Shown: positions 16,447 through 25,088 of the stretch, piece by piece
Layout: each line of letters starts with the position of its first letter
Position numbering within the stretch: position 1 is the first letter of the stretch
NCBI GenBank assembly: GCA_003021235.1
Contig: PXQR01000050.1
Location: forward strand, 1-44,796
Origin: Halobacteriales archaeon QH_6_64_20
GTDB taxonomy: Archaea > Halobacteriota > Halobacteria > Halobacteriales > Halococcaceae
Direction of reading: 5' to 3'
DNA length: 44,796 bases
The notes under the pieces: model-generated
The model's input: the letters and a program-made list of their open reading frames with translations, nothing else
The model's database searches: none
What the model was told of the DNA's origin: nothing
Made by a program: the position numbers and the translations under genes

Positions 16447-16995
16447 TCACTCGAACCCGCGGTTGACCTCGTCCTCGTCGACGAGGTCGTCGAGTTCGGC
16501 GTCGAGGACCTTCTCCGCTTCCTCGAAGGTCCCGGCCAGTCCCGTTAGCGGTTCCGAGCGGTCGTACTCGTCGTAGGAAAGCGGCCCGTAAGCGGGGCTA
16601 TCGAGCGCGCCCATCACGTCCTCGAAGAGCGCTTCGGGGGACGTCGGGGCGTCGGCGTGTGCTTCGAGGACGCTCTCTACGTTCTTGCCCACTTCCTCGG
16701 CCTCGTCCTCGCTCTCGACCGGCGACTGGACGCCGAAGTGCCCGCTACCCTCGGCGGGAAACAGCGGTTGAACCTCGTCGTCTACCTGTCGAGCGACCTG
16801 CGTGCCGACGCCGCGCACCTCGAAGGGGTTCTTCGCGTAGGTCTTGAGCTGGTAGACGCCGACCGCCGGGTGGCCGAGATAGAGGTCCTCGCCGATACCG
16901 GAAGAACGGTCGCCTCCGACCGCCCGCCACTCGCTCGGGTCGGCGTCGCTTTCGGTGACGTCCTCGAGAACCGCTCGCCAGTCACGTACGCGCAT
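16447..16995 (-). CDS. Conserved hypothetical protein, acidic
   Basis: The protein is 182 residues from the ATG at 16995 (MRVRDWRAVLEDV). The ORF-track start at 17154 adds 53 basic residues without family character. The first half has a compact mixed alpha/beta pattern (DLYLGHPAVGVYQLKTYAKN, FEVRGVGTQVARQVDDEV). The second half is strongly acidic and helical (DEAEEVGKNVESVLEAHADA, TFEEAEKVLDAELDDLVDED). There is no signal peptide, membrane helix or catalytic motif I recognise. It is the first gene of the unit with the SnoaL-like and small membrane proteins, so the three probably act together. It may be divergently transcribed from the GT-C gene at 17243. Confidence 0.6.
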   Translation of the reverse strand: MRVRDWRAVLEDVTESDADPSEWRAVGGDRSSGIGEDLYLGHPAVGVYQLKTYAKNPFEVRGVGTQVARQVDDEVQPLFPAEGSGHFGVQSPVESEDEAEEVGKNVESVLEAHADAPTSPEALFEDVMGALDSPAYGPLSYDEYDRSEPLTGLAGTFEEAEKVLDAELDDLVDEDEVNRGFE

Positions 16996-17242
16996 ACCGC
17001 TCGTTGGCTCAGGAGTCGAATCAACGTATCGGTCGGCTCCGGCGTCCAACCCATCGCCTCGGCGATCACCGAACCTCGGTCCGTGATCTCGGGTTACGAT
17101 CCGCCGTTCGCGGACCTCGCTCCGCGAACTCCCGGCCTGCGAACCGGCGATCACTGCATACGACCCGCTCCGAACCCGTTCTCGCTCCCGGTATCGAAAG
17201 AGTAACTTGGGTCTGTGGGGTTAGCACAGTCGTGTTCCGGTG

Positions 17243-19240
17243 ATGGCGGCGAGACGACGAGTCGAGCGATCGATTTCGACAACTCTCGCCGCCGCTTCGG
17301 CCGCCTTCGTGGCCGTCCTCGCGTACTACGAAGTGCTTTCGTACTGGTTCACGGGCACGGATACGATTCCGCTGATCGAGACGAGTCGCGTGTCGACGCT
17401 CGGCGGAGTAGTGGAGATCTTCGCCGGGCCGTTGATGGAGGGCAGTCACTTCACCGATCGCGCGCTCTTTTACCGGCCGGTCGCCAGCCTATCGTACGCC
17501 GTCGACTACTGGCTGTGGGGGCTCGATCCGTTCGGCTATCACCTCACCGATCTGCTGGCCCACGCCACCGCGGCCGCCCTCGTCGTCTGGTTAGTGTATG
17601 AAATCCTCGGCGACCGGCTCACCGCGGCGCTTGCAGGCTGGATCTTCGCGCTCCATCCCCTCTCGGTCGAGGTGGTCCCGACCCCCGCACGCCGCCATGA
17701 CGTGCTCGCGACCGTCTTCGCGCTGGGTGCGCTCTGTCTGTTCGTCCGTGCATTGAAGACGACGATAGGCACGGATACGGACGCCGACGAAGGCAAGCAA
17801 ACGGGCGCGAGCGGGGAAGCCACCCAGGGATCGGCGACATCGAGACGACGCTGGCTACTGCTCGCCGGCTCGCTTCTGTCTTATTTGCTCGCGGTCGGCT
17901 CGAAGGAGATCGGGATACTCGTCCCGGCGCTGGTCGGCACGTGGTTTCTCGTGAGCGTCTACGGTCGACGCTTACCCCTTCGACGCGCGCTCCGAGGCGG
18001 CGTGGCTCTGCTCGGTCCCTACGCGGTCGCGACGGCGGCATACCTGGGGCTTCGGCTCGTCGTGCTCGGGGGACTCGGCGGCTACGACCGTCCCGCCGGG
18101 AGCACCTCGGGCGAACCGATCGCGGTGACCGTCTCCCGATACGTCCTCAGTCTCGTCTACCCCGTCGACTTCGTCGGCGCGCTCTCGGGACTGGAGCTCC
18201 AGTTGATCCCGAACGGTCTCTACGTCGTGCTCGCGGGTACCTCGGTGCTGGTCGTCCACGACTTCTCGCGAACCCGCGAGAACCGATCGGTGCTCGCGGA
18301 TCCGCGAGGACGCCTGTTCGCGCTCGCGGGCGTCTGGTTCGCGGTGCCGGTCTGGCTGTTCGTCCGCACCGGCCGTTACACGCTCCGTAGCGGGTACGTC
18401 TCGATCGTCCCGGTCGCCGCCGTGCTCGCCGTCCTGGTCGTCACAGCGGCCCGGAACGCGCGGGCGCGACGCCGCGACGCGAACGACGATGGAGGAGACC
18501 ACGAGCGCGCCCACGTCGATGATCGAACGGGCGAACCCAGGCCGAAATCGAGGTCGAAACCGGGCTCCGGATCGAACTCGGGCGTGCGGTCGGGATCGAA
18601 TCCGGGACCTGGACCGGGACCGAGATCGGGGTTGAGGTCGAGGTCAGGGCCGGGCCTCGCAACGCTCGCGGTCGTCTGCGTGCTGGTCGCGTCGCTCGTG
18701 GCCGGATCGGCGCTCGTCAATCCATACGGTGAGTGGAAGCGCGCTGGAGAGGTCTCGGAGGACACCTTGGAAGCGATCTCCGAGGGCGTCGCGGGGACAC
18801 CGGCGAACGCGACGGTTGACGTCGCGCCGATCCCCCATCCCCGTAGCGCCCGCCGGATGAGCTCGTTCCCTCACGCCCAGTCGGTGACGTTCGTCTGGGG
18901 GAACACGATCGAGTCCTGGCTCCGGCTCCGGGGACAGGCCGGCGAGCGCGACGTCTACATGAACGATACGGTCGTCCTCTCCGAGATGCCCGAGACGACG
19001 ACGGCGACCACTGAGCGCCGGGACGGACGCGTTAATCTCACTATCCACTACGATCGCCGTTCGGAGCCGTCCTCCGAGGACGACGGCGAAGCTACGAACG
19101 GAACCGTTGGCCCGGACGCTTCGGCGACGAGCTCGGTCGCGACAGCCCGTGTAGGTGTAGAAGATCCGAGGGCAGCGAAGCGAGTCACGACCGTAGCGAG
19201 AGCGAGGGCCGGGACGCCGCTCGAGCCGTTAGGCCGATGA
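17243..19240 (+). CDS. GT-C (TMTC/PMT-like) membrane glycosyltransferase, copy 1
   Basis: The protein is 665 residues from the ATG at 17243 (a GTG at 17240 precedes it). It has about 10-11 membrane helices. The first external loop carries acidic residues (TGTDTIPLIETSR) and the motif FYRPVASLSYAVDYWLWGLD, then PFGYHLTDLLAHATAAALV and PARRHDVLATVFALG. These match the TMTC / Pmt-like GT-C superfamily, which uses a polyprenyl-phosphate sugar to glycosylate proteins outside the cell. A Ser/Gly/Pro/Arg-rich repeat (around residues 434-475) lies between membrane segments and is basic, unlike the acidic proteome. It overlaps the next gene by ATGA, so the pair is translationally coupled. The acceptor is unknown. 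Confidence 0.82.
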   Translation: MAARRRVERSISTTLAAASAAFVAVLAYYEVLSYWFTGTDTIPLIETSRVSTLGGVVEIFAGPLMEGSHFTDRALFYRPVASLSYAVDYWLWGLDPFGYHLTDLLAHATAAALVVWLVYEILGDRLTAALAGWIFALHPLSVEVVPTPARRHDVLATVFALGALCLFVRALKTTIGTDTDADEGKQTGASGEATQGSATSRRRWLLLAGSLLSYLLAVGSKEIGILVPALVGTWFLVSVYGRRLPLRRALRGGVALLGPYAVATAAYLGLRLVVLGGLGGYDRPAGSTSGEPIAVTVSRYVLSLVYPVDFVGALSGLELQLIPNGLYVVLAGTSVLVVHDFSRTRENRSVLADPRGRLFALAGVWFAVPVWLFVRTGRYTLRSGYVSIVPVAAVLAVLVVTAARNARARRRDANDDGGDHERAHVDDRTGEPRPKSRSKPGSGSNSGVRSGSNPGPGPGPRSGLRSRSGPGLATLAVVCVLVASLVAGSALVNPYGEWKRAGEVSEDTLEAISEGVAGTPANATVDVAPIPHPRSARRMSSFPHAQSVTFVWGNTIESWLRLRGQAGERDVYMNDTVVLSEMPETTTATTERRDGRVNLTIHYDRRSEPSSEDDGEATNGTVGPDASATSSVATARVGVEDPRAAKRVTTVARARAGTPLEPLGR

Positions 19241-21102
19241 ACGAGCGGTCGTCGGCCGATCGATCGGTTGGGAACCACGGTCGAAGACGGGTCACGATCC
19301 TCGGAGCGGCGGTGGCGTTCGCGCTGGCGCTCGCGACCCACTACGAGGTCTTGACCTACTGGTTCACGGGGCCGGACACGCTCACACTGATCGAGACGAG
19401 CCGGATCACGGACTCGCCGAGCGCGATCGACACGCTCACCAAGCCGCTCATGCACGGGACGAACTTCGTGGCCCTCACCGGCAAGTTCTACCGACCGATA
19501 GCGAGCCTCTCGTATGCGGTCGAGTACTGGGTGTGGGGACTCGATCCCTTTGGCTATCACCTCACCGATCTGCTGTTACATGCCGTCGCGGCCGCCCTCG
19601 TCGTTGTCCTCCTCGTCGAACAGTGGGGTCGATCCGGCGCGAGCGGACGGCCGGGATCGGCCACCTCTCGGGCCTGGACGGTCGGTCTCCTCGCGGCGGC
19701 GCTCGCCGGCGGCCTCTTCGCTACCCATCCGCTTACCGCCGAGGTGGTGCCGGTTCCCGCGCGTCGGCACGACGTGCTCGCGACCGTCTTCGTGCTCGCG
19801 TCGCTGTGGACGCTCGGGCGGGGACTGAACGAAAGCCGGCCCGGTTCGAAGCTCCGCTACCTCGCGCTCTCGCTCGGTGCTTACGCACTCGGACTTGGCT
19901 CGAAGGAAGTCGCCGTTGTCCTTCCTTTTCTCGCGGTGACGTGGACGGCCCTCGATACGTATGGCTGGAGCGGCCGGGTAGCCCGAACCGTCAGGGAAAC
20001 CGTTCTCGTCGGGATCGGCTACGCCGTCGTCTCGCTGGGGTACCTCGGGCTCCGGGTGAGCCTGCTCGGCGGGATCGGCGGGTACGTTGGGCCCTTTGGC
20101 GGCGTCAAGGACGCTTCAATCCAACTGATCGTCTCCCAGTATCTGTTGAGCCTTCTGTACCCGGTCGACGTCCTGGGTTTCGGCGAGGCGGTCACGTACG
20201 TCCCGACCACGATCTATGTCGTCGGTGCCGTCTGGGCCGGCCTAGGACTGCTCGCGCTCGTCGCCGCGGACGGACTCCGGCCGTTTCTCCGCGGGACGAT
20301 CGGCTGCCTTGGGGTCTTTTACACTGCTTGGTTGCTCGTCCCGCTCCCCCTGATCGTCAGGGTCGGCGAGTACTCGCCCTGGACGGGGTACATCGCGCTC
20401 GTCCCCGTCGCCGCGCTCGGTGCTCTCATTACTGCGGCCGCCGCCGGAGGACTCTACCGTGCGCTCACCGAACTGGCCAGCGACGGTGAGGACCGGTACC
20501 GGGGACGAACCGGAAGTATCGGAATACTCCGTGCCGGTCTCAGCGTCGGTGGAAACCTCACGGCGCTCGCGCTCGCGGCCGCGCTCGCATGCTCGCTCGT
20601 CGCCGGCTCGCCGCTCGTCCAGCCCTACGACGGCTGGGAACACGCCGGTAACGTCACCGAGGAAGCGCTCGTCGAGGCCGAGCGCGAGGCGCAGAGCCTC
20701 CCACCCAAGGCCTTGCTCAAAGTCGAGGGTCTGCCGAACGTCGTGACCCTCGGGCCGCCGACGGCAGAACCGCGAGTGAAGTCCTTGCGGTACTTCTGGG
20801 CGCATACCGTCCGCTCGTGGCTCCGTTTGCGAAACCCCGATAGCGCAGTCTCGACGTTCACCCACGGGCTGACGGTGCCGGTCGGAGACGGGTCGGTCGA
20901 CGTCCGAGTTCGGATACGACCGCGGCAGAACGCCCCGACGGTGATGCGCTTTCGCTACGAGTCAGAAACAGCATCGAACCAGAACCGGCACACGACGACG
21001 CTCGGAGTGAACACGTCAATTAGCGCTTCGACGGCCGTCGAGCGACCGGAACCGACCGTGATTGCTGATCACCGAGCGTGTATACACCCGTTGGCTCCAT
21101 AG
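19237..21102 (+). CDS. GT-C (TMTC/PMT-like) membrane glycosyltransferase, copy 2
   Basis: The protein has 621 residues and is a paralogue of the preceding gene. Shared blocks include VLTYWFTGPDTLTLIETSR, FYRPIASLSYAVEYWVWG, FGYHLTDLLLH, PARRHDVLATVF and LGSKEVAVV, in the same order and spacing. It lacks the basic low-complexity loop of copy 1 and has only a short charged stretch there (SDGEDRYRGRTGS). The C-terminal external domain begins around PLVQPYDGWEHAGNVTEEAL. Start and stop overlap the upstream gene by 4 bases. Adjacent divergent paralogues suggest an old tandem duplication, perhaps working as a heterodimer or on different acceptors. Confidence 0.82.
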   Translation: MNERSSADRSVGNHGRRRVTILGAAVAFALALATHYEVLTYWFTGPDTLTLIETSRITDSPSAIDTLTKPLMHGTNFVALTGKFYRPIASLSYAVEYWVWGLDPFGYHLTDLLLHAVAAALVVVLLVEQWGRSGASGRPGSATSRAWTVGLLAAALAGGLFATHPLTAEVVPVPARRHDVLATVFVLASLWTLGRGLNESRPGSKLRYLALSLGAYALGLGSKEVAVVLPFLAVTWTALDTYGWSGRVARTVRETVLVGIGYAVVSLGYLGLRVSLLGGIGGYVGPFGGVKDASIQLIVSQYLLSLLYPVDVLGFGEAVTYVPTTIYVVGAVWAGLGLLALVAADGLRPFLRGTIGCLGVFYTAWLLVPLPLIVRVGEYSPWTGYIALVPVAALGALITAAAAGGLYRALTELASDGEDRYRGRTGSIGILRAGLSVGGNLTALALAAALACSLVAGSPLVQPYDGWEHAGNVTEEALVEAEREAQSLPPKALLKVEGLPNVVTLGPPTAEPRVKSLRYFWAHTVRSWLRLRNPDSAVSTFTHGLTVPVGDGSVDVRVRIRPRQNAPTVMRFRYESETASNQNRHTTTLGVNTSISASTAVERPEPTVIADHRACIHPLAP

Positions 21103-21491
21103 GACCGAGGGGTCAATGAATCGACGAGATCGACAGGGACACGAGTTCAACCGCCGACGAAACCAATGGCAATGACAGTGTTCGATTAAGCGCGAAGGCC
21201 ATCACGGACCGTTTCGGGTGGGACTGGAAGGGGCCGGTCGCTCGGCGAACCCCGGCGAACCACGGTCCTCGGCCTTCGGCCTGCGGTCCTTACTTCGCCG
21301 GGGTTCGCCGTCTCGTCATCACGAAAGGTGCTCCGCGCCTTTCGAACGACAACGAGTCGCGGAAGCCGAGCGGCCGGGGGCTTCCAAAGCGGTTTCAGCG
21401 GCTCTTTCCTACAAAGCTACTGAACTGAACACCGCTGATCGCAATCAGCACAAACGTTAGGCATCGCCGTATCGTGATAGCAAGCGTCTCT
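21103..21491. other. 389-bp intergenic region containing a large palindrome
   Basis: No real gene is seen; the 80-residue ORF at 21218 is basic and spans the palindrome. Besides the 17-bp inverted repeat there is a 6-bp hairpin GCTGAT-CGCA-ATCAGC at 21434-21449 just upstream of the broken phosphoribosyltransferase gene. Confidence 0.6.
21243..21310. repeat. 17-bp perfect inverted repeat (large hairpin or dispersed palindromic element)
   Basis: CGGCGAACCCCGGCGAA (21243-21259) and its exact reverse complement (21294-21310) are separated by 34 bases that contain a smaller GGCC-TTCG-GGCC hairpin. There is no T-tract after it, so it is not a simple terminator. It may be a REP-like dispersed element of haloarchaeal intergenic DNA or a relic of an IS end. 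Confidence 0.8.
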
Positions 21492-21970
21492 ATGTTCGAA
21501 AACCGTCTCGCGGCGGGCGAGCGACTCGGCGAACGACTGGCCGAGCGCGACTTCGGGGCCGACGTCGTGCTCGGGATTCCACGTGGGGGGCTCCCGGTCG
21601 CCCGGCCCGTCGCTGACGCGCTCGGAGTACCCTTGGACGTCGTTGTTGCGTCGAAGATCGGCGCGCCGGGAAACCCCGAACTCGCGCTCGGAGCAATCAC
21701 CGCGGACGGTAGCGTCTGTCTTAACAACACGTTAATCGACCGACGGCGGTCGCCTGCCTACGCCAACTCCAGGAGGCGGGAGCCGAGCACGTGGTGTTCG
21801 CCGCGCCGGTCGGCTCACAGAGCGCGCTCTCGCGCACGGAGCGCGACGCCGACGAGGTGGTCTGTCTCGATACACCCGCGAACTTCGGCGCGGTCGGGCA
21901 GTTCTATCGCTCGTTCGACCAAGTGCCCGACGAGGAGGCGCTTCGCTACCTCGATCGGGATCGGGATTAG
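21492..21970 (+). pseudogene. Phosphoribosyltransferase, broken by internal out-of-frame deletion
   Basis: The first 83 codons (MFENRLAAGERLGERLAERD ... VLGIPRGGLPVARPVA ... VVASKIGAPGNPELALGAI ... NNTLID) are the N-terminal half of a haloarchaeal type I phosphoribosyltransferase. After 21740 this frame turns to nonsense. The other frame then reads TAVACLRQLQEAGAEHVVFA, VVCLDTPANFGAVGQFYRSF and ends at the TAG 21968-21970, which is the normal C-terminus. The PRPP-binding segment (VVDDGxATGAT) and roughly 55-60 residues between are missing. The product cannot bind PRPP. Loss is recent, because both halves are otherwise well conserved. The ORF track line 21474-22094 is the N-terminal half plus nonsense. 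Confidence 0.85.
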
Positions 21971-22065
21971 ACATCGGGACTCGGTCCGGCGTTCACGGCC
22001 GAAGCTCATGGAGTACGTGGCGTCGCGTGCGACACTCGACCGACGGGCTATCGTTTTATTATCGT

Positions 22066-23364
22066 TCACTTTTCGACGCCACACCAGTCGATAGCCGTCA
22101 ACGCGAGCGTCCGTGCCGTCTCGACCAGCGAGTCGATCTCGACGTACTCGTCGGCACCGTGGATGTGTGCGCCGCGCGGGCCGACGGACGGACACGGGAT
22201 GTCGTAGTACAGATTATAGAAGCGCTCGTCGTTCCCGCCGCTCCCGCCGCCGAAGGTAGTCTCCTCGCCAGTGACGGTCTCGGCGTGGTCCCGCGCGAGC
22301 CGGACGACTTCCTCGTCGGTGTCGAGTTCGTGGGGAGCGGCGTTCCACCCGAACCACTCGATCTCGGGCGGGTGCTCGGCAAGCCACTCGTCGCCCTCGG
22401 CGGCCTCTTTCACGGTCGTCTCCACTTCCGCACGGACGTCCTCACGCGTCTCGCCGGGCGGCCACCCGATGCGACACTCCAGCCGTGCTTCGGAGGGCAC
22501 CGTCGAGGGCCAGTCGCCGCTCTCGATGGAGCCGACGTTGAGGTTGGTCTCGTGGCCCTCCAACTGGGGGTTCTGCCGAAACGCCGGTTCGTAGGCGATC
22601 CGTGCTTTTCGCTCGCGGTCGAGTTCGTCGAGCGCCCGGTAAAGCGTCGATGCCTTGCCGATCGCGTTGACGCCCTCGTAGCCCCGAGCGGCGTGTGCTG
22701 ACCGCCCGGGGACGGTGAGACGGAAGTACATCACGCCGGCGCTCGCCATTCCGATGTCGGGGAGGCCGGACGGTTCGGGGATGACGGCGGCGTCGGGCCG
22801 GTAGCCGCGTTCGAGCGCCGAAAGCACGCCGCCGGGGCCGCCGGCTTCCTCCTCGATGGTCGTCTGAAGCGTGAGATCGCCCGACAGGTCGACGCCGAGT
22901 TCACGGAGCGCGTCGTAGGCGACGAGGATCGAAGCGACGCCGCCGAGCATGTCGTTGCTCCCACGCCCGTAGAGACGATCGTCCTCGACAGTGGCGTCCC
23001 AGGGGTCGTGGCTCCACTCGTCCTCGTCGACCGGGACGACATCGACGTGGCCGCTAAGGGCCAGTGACCGGCCGTCACCAGCGCCGTCGTCGGTCGCCGC
23101 GACGTTCGGGCGACCCTCGTAGCCGTATTCGGCGTACGAGGACGTCTCGAAGAAGCCCGGATGGCTCCCGAGTTCGTCGGCGTCCGGTTCCCACGTATCG
23201 ACGTCGAGACCGCACGATTCCAGCCGCGAGCAAACGACCTCCTGGGCGGGCTTTTTGTTACCGATGACGGGCTCTTGAGCGATGAGGTCGCTCAGGAGGG
23301 AAACGAGGTCGTCGCGTTTGTCCTCGATGCACTCGCAGATGGCTTTGCCGTCCTGTGCGGACAT
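22066..23364 (-). CDS. M20 family peptidase / deacylase (ArgE/DapE-like)
   Basis: The protein has 432 residues. It is a di-zinc M20 enzyme with the first metal ligand in LALSGHVDVVPVD, the bridging Asp in YGRGSNDMLGG, the catalytic Glu pair in TTIEEEAGGPGG, a further ligand around VIPEPSG, and the last His in RGAHIHGADEY. The dimerisation lid runs from about residue 190 to 310 (PGRSAHAARGYEGVNAI). It hydrolyses an N-acyl or peptide bond of a small amino acid derivative in the cytoplasm. The exact substrate is not readable. It follows the ThuA gene on the same strand with a 101-bp gap that holds its own TATA-like element. Confidence 0.88.
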   Translation of the reverse strand: MSAQDGKAICECIEDKRDDLVSLLSDLIAQEPVIGNKKPAQEVVCSRLESCGLDVDTWEPDADELGSHPGFFETSSYAEYGYEGRPNVAATDDGAGDGRSLALSGHVDVVPVDEDEWSHDPWDATVEDDRLYGRGSNDMLGGVASILVAYDALRELGVDLSGDLTLQTTIEEEAGGPGGVLSALERGYRPDAAVIPEPSGLPDIGMASAGVMYFRLTVPGRSAHAARGYEGVNAIGKASTLYRALDELDRERKARIAYEPAFRQNPQLEGHETNLNVGSIESGDWPSTVPSEARLECRIGWPPGETREDVRAEVETTVKEAAEGDEWLAEHPPEIEWFGWNAAPHELDTDEEVVRLARDHAETVTGEETTFGGGSGGNDERFYNLYYDIPCPSVGPRGAHIHGADEYVEIDSLVETARTLALTAIDWCGVEK

Positions 23365-23387
23365 ATACCGGGAGACGACGGAGCGTA

Positions 23388-23396
23388 TTAGTAAAT
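23388..23396 (-). promoter_or_regulatory. TATA-like element of the M20 gene
   Basis: ATTTACTAA on the minus strand is centred about 28 bp from the ATG at 23364, consistent with a leaderless start. It shows that the M20 gene need not depend on read-through from thuA. Confidence 0.5.
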
Positions 23397-23465
23397 CAGT
23401 TCCGTCGAACTCTCACGGTCCGATCGGCATCCCGGCGTTCGACTTCGCGAGGTTGCTGAACCCGC

Positions 23466-24215
23466 TCAGTGAACGGTACGCTCGTCGTTCGTATCGATCT
23501 CCTCGCGCGGATCGGTGTTCCCGTAGCTCGGCTCGGGGGACTCGTCGACGGGTGTTGCCCAGTCGCAGGCGTTAGCGAGGACTTGCCGTATCGCCCCGTC
23601 GTGGTAGATCGGATACGTCTCGTGGCCCGGTCGGAAATAGAACACCTTGCCGCTTCCGCGATGATAGCAACATCCGGAGCGGAATACCTCCCCGCCCTCG
23701 AACCAGGAGGTGAACACGAGCGTGTCGGGTCGGGGGACGTCGAACCGCTCGCCGTACATCTCGGCTTCGGGCAGTTCGATGCACTCGTCGATCCCCGAAG
23801 CGATCGGGTGGCTCGGTTCGACGACCCAGAGACGCTCGCGCTCGGCCGCTTCGCGCCACTTCAGGCTACAAGAGGTCCCCATCAGTCGCTGAAAGACCTT
23901 CGAGTAGTGACCCGAATGAAGCACGATCAGTCCCATTCCGTCGAGCACCCGTTCGTGGACGCGCTCGACGATCCGGTCTTCGACCGCGTCGTGAGCGGCG
24001 TGGCCCCACCACGTGAGGACGTCGGTCTCGTCGAGGACGTCCTCGGTGAGGCCGTGTTCGGGGTCGTCCAACGTCGCGGTTCGTGTCTCGAATCCATGCT
24101 GGTCGAGCGCGCTCGCGATGGTCGTGTGGATCCCGTCGGGGTAGACCTCCGCGACGTCGGGGTTCTCTCGTTCGTGGACGAACTCGTTCCAGATCGTGAC
24201 CCTCGTCGATGGCAT
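23466..24215 (-). CDS. ThuA domain protein (trehalose-utilisation type)
   Basis: The protein is 249 residues from the ATG at 24215 ([12 protein letters not shown]). The ThuA fold, a class I glutamine-amidotransferase-like domain, is seen in [55 protein letters not shown] and the C-terminal [19 protein letters not shown]. ThuA proteins oxidise or modify sugars such as trehalose in bacteria; the substrate here is unknown. The family lacks the amidotransferase Cys triad, as this protein does. A TATA box 27 bp upstream confirms the start; the ORF-track start at 24275 is upstream of that promoter. Confidence 0.88.
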   Translation of the reverse strand: MPSTRVTIWNEFVHERENPDVAEVYPDGIHTTIASALDQHGFETRTATLDDPEHGLTEDVLDETDVLTWWGHAAHDAVEDRIVERVHERVLDGMGLIVLHSGHYSKVFQRLMGTSCSLKWREAAERERLWVVEPSHPIASGIDECIELPEAEMYGERFDVPRPDTLVFTSWFEGGEVFRSGCCYHRGSGKVFYFRPGHETYPIYHDGAIRQVLANACDWATPVDESPEPSYGNTDPREEIDTNDERTVH

Positions 24216-24238
24216 ACTACCGTTCCCGCGGGGAAGGG

Positions 24239-24246
24239 ATATACCG
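24239..24246 (-). promoter_or_regulatory. TATA box of the ThuA gene
   Basis: GGTATATC on the minus strand is centred 27 bp from the ATG at 24215. It is a strong haloarchaeal TATA match and predicts a leaderless transcript. Confidence 0.65.
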
Positions 24247-24485
24247 GTTTCCGAACGACTCCCCGTTCGTGGCATACGAGCCGAGTGGCCGATCGAACCG
24301 CTCGCACCCCTTCGCAGTCCAGCAAAACCGCGTTCGCACGACGGGCGTTCGAATGTTACTGCCGGAGTGGCAGTACGGTAGCCGATGGACGGTGAAATCC
24401 GTGTCCTGTATCGAGGAGAGCCGATCGGAGACTCGGCCGGCTCTACTCTCGCGAACTCGCTCGATAGTACCCTCGGGACGTGCTG

Positions 24486-24866
24486 TTAGTCATCGAGCGA
24501 TGCGACGACCTCGATCTCGACACCGATATCGATCGGGAGGTCGTCCACCTCGACGGCGCTTCGAGCGGGGTACGGTACCGTCATGTACTCGCCGTACACC
24601 TCGTTGATCTCGTCGTAGTATCGCATGTCCCGGACGAACACTGTTGACTTCACTACGTCGTCGAGCGACGACTCGGCCGCTTCGAGTACGGCCGCGATGT
24701 TCTCCAGTACCCGTTCGGTCTGTGCTTCGATGTCCTCGCTAACGACGTCGCCGGACTCGGGGTCGACCGGCCCCTGTCCGGAGACGTAGACGGTGTCTCG
24801 GTCCACGATCCCTTGTGAGTACGGCCCGAGGCTAGCCGGTGCATCGTCGGTTTCGATCTCGTACAT
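24486..24866 (-). CDS. ridA: RidA family deaminase (2-iminobutanoate/2-iminopropanoate deaminase)
   Basis: The protein is 126 residues from the ATG at 24866 (MYEIETDDAPASLGPYSQ). It carries the RidA signatures LGPYSQGIV, YVSGQGPVDPESG, VKSTVFVRDMRYYDEINEVYGEYM and PARSAVEVDDLP. The Arg in PARSA binds the substrate carboxylate and the Glu in VEIEVVA activates water. RidA trimers hydrolyse reactive enamines and imines released by PLP enzymes, protecting the cell. It may be the first gene of a loose unit with ThuA and M20, although ThuA has its own promoter. Confidence 0.9.
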   Translation of the reverse strand: MYEIETDDAPASLGPYSQGIVDRDTVYVSGQGPVDPESGDVVSEDIEAQTERVLENIAAVLEAAESSLDDVVKSTVFVRDMRYYDEINEVYGEYMTVPYPARSAVEVDDLPIDIGVEIEVVASLDD

Positions 24867-25088
24867 CCACACGGCAGGTCGGGAAGTAACAACGAAAACG
24901 TTGTGACCAACCGAGCGCTTTCAGGGGAACGTCGGAGCTAGTAGGATCGACGCGCCCGGTACTCCGTCTACCCACCCGATCACGTGATCGGCCATATCGA
25001 TCGTTAGTACACGGTAAGGTGATCCGACAACCCACCGACGCGGGACCGAGACCGCAATCCATAGCACGCCGGACCTCGTCCGGGTCGT

